Assembly: GCA_004369085.1 (NCBI GenBank)
Contig: ML210289.1
Span: 16,138 to 80,137, forward strand
From: Coprinopsis marcescibilis
Taxonomy: Eukaryota > Basidiomycota > Agaricomycetes > Agaricales > Psathyrellaceae
Reading direction: 5' to 3'
Length of the DNA stretch: 64,000 nucleotides
A model generated the notes under the pieces. That model saw nothing but the letters and a program-made list of their open reading frames with translations, did no database searches and was not told where the DNA came from. Within the stretch, counting starts at the first letter, position 1. Each line of letters starts with the position of its first letter. Of the stretch, positions 57,745-64,000 are shown piece by piece. A program made the translations under genes and the position numbers.

Positions 57745-58915
57745 ATCTGAAATGTGGATTCTATGATCTATCACAAGTTCTACGAACCTCTAATACTGGC
57801 ACACCTGATACCTAACCCACGTTATACACTTAGACACTTATGTGTTATGCGCTTGATTCAAACCTTGAATTTTATCAAATCTGGGGTCGGGCATAACCGA
57901 TTCCCTGTCTTGCACGCGTGCGGTAAGACTGTACTGTATTCTTTGGCGCGCGGATCCAGTGCCCGTACCCTCCCGGCTTTCCATCTTCTCCTTTACCCGC
58001 CAGCTCTCAACACTAACAATAACACCCTCAACTATCAACCTCAAACCATAAACGGATACAAATCTTCAATCCTCAAACTTCAAAGTTCAACACCCAAAGT
58101 TCAAAAAACCCTCGAAAAAAAAACGATTCAAAATTGTAGGCGAGGTACGTACTCGTGGTACTCGCGGCACTTGTAGTACTTGTGGACAACAAAAACTATA
58201 TAAAAAAAACTAAAAACTATAGAGCAAGCAATTGGACTGACTAGCAAGACGTAAGACTGTAAGACTGTAAACGTGAGACTGACTGACTATGTAGCAGTAG
58301 CAGTAGCAAGACGTGAGACTGTAAGACGTAGACGGATAACATAAGACAAGGGCGTTGTGCCGTGCCGTGTTTGCTGTACCGTACGATACCATTGGGCGGG
58401 CGTGATTTGCAGTGTAGGGGGGTTGTATTGTATTGTATCGTATCTTCGTGGTAGTTGGGGGCGGGAGGCGTGGGACGTGGGTTGAAGACGATGACGAAGG
58501 CGTAGGACGCGTGGGACGTGGTTTGAAGACGAAGGTGTAGGACGTAGGAGTGGTTTGAAGGCGAGGTCATGAGATGGAGATGGAAGAATGACGGATGGAG
58601 ATGGAGATGGAGACGAAAGACAAAGCAGAGCAGAGCAGAGAGTAGATCCTGGTGGCCGCGCTTCTTCTTGATAGCCAGACCCACCGAGACCTAGCCATAG
58701 CGAGAGAGAGGAGATATGCGAGGGCAGACTGGTGGATGGGATGAGGGGATGAGAGTCAACGAGGTCATGAAGGAGGAAGGAATGGTCGAATGGTAGATGT
58801 TGAGTGATTCGTGAATGGTAAATGAGGGAAAACCAAGCAGCCAAACCCAACCAGCCGCCGCCCACGCTCCAACATTCATCTGCATATAAAAACCAAAACG
58901 TAAAGTTCCACACGG
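57745..58915. other. Intergenic, low-complexity
   Basis: Contains A-rich runs near 58110-58210, imperfect tandem GTAAGACT-like units at about 58245-58330 and GATGGA-rich sequence near 58560-58615. No gene is supported. Confidence 0.6.
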
Positions 58916-58920
58916 ATTAT

Positions 58921-61900
58921 TCAAGGCAAAGCATCTGACCAGTTCTCCTTATCCTCATCATCCTCATCCGTGGCCGCATCCACCTTTACAGCCTCTTCCT
59001 CTTTCTTCTTCTCCGCATCCTCCTTTTTCTTCTCACCTTCCTTCTCCTCCTTCTTCTCCCCCTCCACAACCGCCGAGCTCTCAGTCGTACTCTCAGTCGT
59101 ACTAGCAGTAGAGGTCGTGGAAGTGGAAGTGGAAGAAGCACCATTCTTCCCCTCCTCCTCCTTCTCCCTCAACTTCTGCCTCATCTTCTCCAACTCCTCC
59201 TCCTTCTCCTTCTCCGCCAGCTTCGCCTTGATCTTCTCCATCTCCGCCTCCTTCTCCTCCTGCTTCTTCTTCTCCTCTCGCTTCAGGATCAGCTCCTGCC
59301 GCCGCTTCTCCCGTTGCGCCTTCTCGCGCTCCTCGCGCTGCGCCTTTTCTTGCGCCAGCTTGATGCGCAGGAGACGTTCGCTGGAGACCCAGCTGGGGAT
59401 GTTGCTGGCTGCGAGGTGCGGGTTGGATTTGTGTTTGAGGAGGTCTGGGGGTGGTGTTAGTGTGTGTATGGGTGCGATGGATGTCAGGCGAAAACGAAAA
59501 CGAAAGCAAATTAAAAGCGACGCGACGCGAAGGCCAAAACGAAAGAAAGAAAGACAGGGGAAATTACGTCACAAACAACGCAACGCAAGCCCGAGCCAAG
59601 CCAAGGCTTGATCACATCGAAATAGATCCGAGACCGATCCGAGTAAAAAATCAGATGCAAAGGCGAGGACAACATGGCGAACGACATGATAGGCATCGCA
59701 TCGCATCGACGAGCCGTTCTTCTCTTCTTTCCCCTCGCACGACGATGCCAACCGCAGAGCATCCCGCCATCGCAGACAGGGCAGGCCATCGCCGAGACCA
59801 ACCACCGACATGAACAGGGGTAACTGGCCACGATGAACCCAAAACCCACTCAACGAACAAAAGAAACGAACAAAAAAACGACAACAAAAAAAATCGAAAC
59901 AAAGCAAGAAACACTCACAGCCTTGCAACCCCGCCACACTAAACTCGCCCTCCGGCACCCCATCCGCAAACGTCTTGGCAAGGACGGCGAGCGTCTTCTT
60001 ATCAAGCGGCGCCGCCGAATGGCTGCGCGCCGTTACTTCCGGCTCGGGTGGAGGTGCGATGTACGCCGTATTGGTGTCTCCGAATTTTCGGCCTTGTTGG
60101 GTTGTTGTTCCGCTAGGATTGGAAGGATTGGGCTTGGAATTGGAAGCAGCATTGGAAGCGGCATTGGAAGCAACACGAACACGGGCAGCAACAGACGACC
60201 CCGAGCTCGCACTCGACGTCTTGCGCGAGGTCGATTTGGACGAGGCGGGGGTAAGCGACGGCGTGGACCGTGCCGAGCCCGCCACGCTCGCGCCAAATGG
60301 CAGGGACAGGCTGGATGCCCCGCTCAGCAGATTCGTCGCGCTCGAGGCGATGCTCCAGACCGACGAGGCCGGGCTCGCCGGTGCATTACCATCCTGCTGC
60401 TGCTGCGACAGACTCGGAACAAACGACCGACTCTCGATGTGGATGTTGCGCAAAGCCTCTTCCACCTCCTTCTCCCGCCTCCTCTGCGCATCGCGCGCAT
60501 CCCGTCTCCGCGCCGCCTGTTCCTCCACACTGACCGCACCCTCGCCATCGTCTTCCTCATCGATCTCGGCTTCATCATCCTCCTCCTCGGCAGCAGGGAA
60601 GAAATTGCGGAAGAGCGCCTCGGCCTGCCACTTGCTCGCATTCTTAAACTCGATCCACACATCCATGCGTCCAGGCCTCCTCAGCGCCTCATCGAGCTTA
60701 TCCAAATGATTCGTAGTCGCGAACAACAACCGGCCCTCGGAGGCCGCCACACCGTCCAGCGCATTCAGCAACCCGCTGAGCGAGAGGGTGTTTACGTCGG
60801 AGAGGTACTCCCCCGATCGGCCGCCACGGCCACCCCCGCGGCGCCGTCCGCCGGAGGTGCCGTAGAATGAGCTGAAGCCGGAGCTCGGCTGTTCCTGCGG
60901 TCCCGAGTCCATCCCGCCACCACCGCCGTTCTTGCCCCCTGCGCCCCCGCCGCTGCCACCTGCGAGCAGTGCCTCGTCCTCATCGTCGCGCGATACGCTG
61001 CGAGTGAATGCGGCGTCGAGGTCTTCGAGGAGGACGACGCAGCGGGCGGGGACGCGGCCCATGAGGCTCGTGAGTGTCGAGTCGGAGATCCAGGATGCGC
61101 TGAGGGAGACGACGTAGATGTCGAGCTGGAGGTAGCCTGCGAGGGCGTGGATGAGCGAGCTCTTGCCGGACCCGGGCACACCGTAGAGGAGGTAGCCGCG
61201 GCGGAATGGGATCCCGCGGTCTGCGTACCACTTTTCGGAGCGTAGGAAGTCTTTGGCGTCGTCGACGAGCATCTCCTTCACCCCGGGGTTGAGGACGATG
61301 GAGCTGAGCGGCCGTTTGGCGCGCGAGTCGGTCCAGCGCCAGCTCCCGTGTGCGTCGGCAAAGTAGATTTGGATGCGGTGCACGCATTCGGCTTCGTATT
61401 CCTTTTTGGCCTGGAGGACGAGCTGCTTGAGGATGTTGTTGGAGCGGGCGATGACGCTTATGCTGATTGTTTCGGAATTGGTCTCGAGCTTGCGGGAGCG
61501 TTTGACGCGGAGCCAGTGGCCGCGGAAGAAGATGGTGTGGGTGGTGTCGTAGGTGGGCTGGAAGATGATGCGGGTTTTGGGCTTTTCGACGGGGTCGGTG
61601 TCGTCTTCTTGGGGTGTGTGGAAGGTGTTCAAGGTGTCGTTGTAGGCTTCCCATTCGCGTTCGGCGTCGTCCCATTCGCTGTCGGCGGGGGAGGCGTATT
61701 GAGAGGTGGAGGTGCCGGTTGAGCCGCTGCGGATGGTCGTCTCGAACTCGCGGGAGCGCTGCCATTCGGGCCGCCGGCTTAGCCAGAGCATGAGCCAGTC
61801 ATAGGGGTGCTCTTCTTCGCAAAAGTGGGCAGTGAGGAAGAATGCTGTGGGTGTGGGATGTTAGTGAGAGGCTGGTCGATGAGGGAAGGGGAACGACGTC

Positions 61901-62225
61901 GCGCCCCGGTCCGCCACTGGTAGTCGCAGCCGTTAGCTGACTTCAGCAGTGGCGCAATCCGCAGACCAGGGCAAGCGGGGATGAGTCATCTGCTGCTGGC
62001 ATGACTGGCTGGCTGGGGGTAGGGGGAGTAAACTTACAGTTGACGAAATGTGACCTGGGGTGGGGTTAGTGGGTTGCAGAAAGGACAGGGAGAGGGACAT
62101 TACCATGCGCTGCTGGATACTCTACGGGCTGTTTCCACTGTTCCACCGAGCACGACGAGCTTCATACCGTCGACGACCGACGAGCCACCCATGAGGGGCT
62201 GGACGAGCGACTTGATAGCGTCCAT
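58921..62225 (-). CDS. BCS1-like AAA ATPase with long disordered insert and tail
   Basis: Four exons fit in phase: 62104-62225, 62038-62054 (17 bases), 59919-61844 and 58921-59444, giving 862 residues. The BCS1 N-terminal region has FFLTAHFCEEEHPYDWLMLW and IFFRGHWLRVKRSRKL. The AAA domain has Walker A in YLLYGVPGSGKSSLIHALAG, Walker B in CVVLLEDLDAAF, sensor 1 in GRLLFATTNHLDKLDEALRR and the arginine finger region RPGRMDVWIEFKNASK. Between Walker B and sensor 1 is an insert of about 70 mostly Gly/Ser residues, and a Ser/Ala-rich linker follows the AAA core. The C-terminus is a long charged coiled coil (REEREKAQREKRRQELILKR) ending DEDDEDKENWSDALP. True BCS1 is a mitochondrial inner-membrane Rieske-protein translocase of about 450 residues, so this longer form may have another role. 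Confidence 0.88.
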
Positions 62226-64000
62226 GATGTGTGTTATTGCTGCAGTTTTGCTGTCTGGGACCCGTGGCCTGTGGGGGAGGGCGAGAAATGAGTGGGTGGG
62301 AGAGGGAAAGAGAACAAGACGAACGATAATAGCGGGAGAGCTGTTAAATGACTTGATTCACACGTAAGCTGTTGTTGCGTGTATGGGCTGAGCGCTAACG
62401 GGGAGAGCTGTGTTTACTGCTTTCCGGGGTGTAGAGTGGCAGTAGTACTTGTAGTAGGCACTGTTTTGTGGGGGTTGACTACGAATTGATTGTGACGACG
62501 GGTGATGTGTTCCTAGTCTGATGCTGGCCGTCCAACCAGCGCAGGCAAGGGGCGGAGAGCGACGACGACGACGACGACAGTGGTGCGCTGGCGGTTGGTG
62601 ATGATGATGGGAAAAAGGCAACTGTCGTTCCTTTCGCACAGTACGCGTATGCGTGGTCTTCGCCTGCTCTTAAATAGGCAACCTCCCGGACCTGACCACT
62701 TTGCGGGGATAACTTTAAATACTCGACCCCGACGCCGCAACTGCTGCAACCGGATTCTTCTGGAGTGCCAATGACTGGTGGCTGAGGATGCGGGGCAATA
62801 GAGATAAGATTGTGACTCGTTGTGCGTTGGACGCACGGGCCAGGTGCGTCCCAGAAGAATGGATGCCAATTGATGGTGGCTGTCCGTCTATTTCTAAGTA
62901 GGATACACAACCTTTGTCAGAACTTGCTGTAGGTAAGTCGTGCTATGTAGTACTTTGTTCTCGTTGCCTGCCAACTGCGCAGTCCGTTGCTGATTCGAGT
63001 CATCCGAATCTTCTAATGGTACCAGTTGTGGAGATACCTGGAGAGTCGAATGGAGTCATGGACCAAGGCCATGGACAGCCGACGCCCGAGGAATGATGAA
63101 CCTGGATGGATGGATCTTGGGGTCTGCCTTGTGATCACCATCATCATCATCGGCGGAGCCGGCGGCGGTAACATGGTATCCATCTATTGCATTCAGTCTA
63201 CCGCTATCACCATATATAGTGCCGCTTATCTGCCATAACTCTGCTTGCACAGAAAGCAGTGGGCATGGAAGGACTTGTCACTGTAACTGCCTTGGGTTTT
63301 TGGCCATATTCCACCCGTTCATGCCAAATACCATCCATCACAGTAAATCCGAGTATCTGCTTAGAACAGCTTCGTACGGCGCTGGCATCTCGAGCTAACA
63401 GCTATATTGCATCTCTCATCGCACTGGAATAGTACGATCTCGGATACTGCGGTCATCTATCCGTATCCGTGACGTCAGTCCCCAATCAATGGACGGGTAG
63501 GTACTGCGCGAGCCCTCTAAGCGAGCTCTCGGGCCGAAAGAAGATGAAGATGAAGATGAAGAGCGAGCCAAGACCATTCTAATTTCTTTGATGTCCTTCA
63601 TGCGAGATAACGATAATGCAAACGGAGATCCTGTTCCCCGAGTTGCAAGTTCTGAATCAAGGATCAAGGTACATCGCATGCGGCGTGGTGCAAATTATTA
63701 TTTTACATACCGTCGATCTTAGATAGGGGCCATAGTCGGTCGGTGCATCGATGTGCGTGTGTATCGTTGCAGTTGCAGTTGCAGGTACATATACTACAGT
63801 CGACACCGTCTTAAACCATACCGGTGCTAACCCATAAACCGGGAAATCCCATACATTTTGAGATCCCCCACCCTCGTTCCCACCCAAATCCACAAAAAAT
63901 CCCATAAACCCTTGAAACCCCATAACCCATACCCTGGAGAGGGGGTGGTAATCCCATAAATCACGCAAAAATCATGATTTTTACCCCTTTTGAGAGCGTG
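62226..64000. other. Intergenic to window end
   Basis: No gene is supported. Short triplet runs (CGA near 62560, GAAGAT near 63540) and random open frames only. Confidence 0.55.

Noticed and set aside
57184..57774. Long open frame on the minus strand opposite the repeat precursor
   Set aside because: It is kept open only because the plus-strand repeats recur in phase. The plus strand has a signal peptide, clean intron and conserved peptide core.
59451..60870. Plus-strand Arg/Ser-rich open frames opposite the BCS1-like gene
   Set aside because: Compositional shadows of the minus-strand disordered regions.

Overview
The window looks like nuclear DNA of a mushroom-forming basidiomycete (Agaricomycetes). 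Genes are split by short GT-AG introns of about 50-70 bases. The set includes a NACHT/TPR NLR with the N-terminal motif typical of agaricomycete NLRs, a BTB-domain protein and F-box-like proteins of the agaricomycete type, and fungal housekeeping genes: SNX3-type sorting nexin, Hsp110, FGAM synthase, Sec2-type Rab exchange factor, Sqs1-like G-patch protein and a BCS1-like AAA ATPase. I found no rRNA, convincing tRNA, CRISPR array or intact transposon. Exon boundaries were worked out by hand from splice sites, reading phase and family resemblance.

Layout. 0.75-4.2 kb (-): NACHT-TPR NLR with one frameshift and one internal stop. 5.4-6.3 kb (-): five-exon SNX3/Grd19. 9.2-10.2 kb (+): uncharacterised gene. 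10.6-11.9 kb (-): BTB protein. 12.7-13.4 kb (-): first of six small secreted cysteine-rich proteins (SSPs A-F). 15.1-17.7 kb (+): Hsp110. 20.2-20.8 kb (+): SSP B. 21.7-24.3 kb (+): flavin monooxygenase. 24.7-25.4 kb (+): SSP C. 25.8-29.8 kb (+): FGAM synthase. 30-34.6 kb (-): a broken and an intact copy of an uncharacterised gene, with an inserted segment between them. 36-41 kb (+): tandem SSPs D and E plus a 2-oxoglutarate oxygenase; this block is duplicated, and one oxygenase copy is nearly deleted. 41.4-43.2 kb (+): Sec2-like. 44.7-49.2 kb (+): two F-box-like paralogues. 49.4-50.4 kb (-): SDR oxidoreductase. 50.7-54.2 kb (-): Sqs1-like. 54.6-55.3 kb (-): SSP F. 57.1-57.7 kb (+): secreted precursor with twelve near-identical short repeats separated by basic residues. 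58.9-62.2 kb (-): BCS1-like ATPase.

Two things stand out. The first is the SSP family: six genes in 43 kb on both strands, all with three exons, the same intron phases (2 then 1), a signal peptide, seven conserved cysteines and a conserved C-terminal block. I recognise no described function for it. The second is the repeat protein at 57.1 kb, which has the layout of a kexin-processed peptide precursor (HHAASP core, KR/R-type spacers). Accessory and housekeeping genes are interleaved, and the accessory genes show recent duplication and decay.
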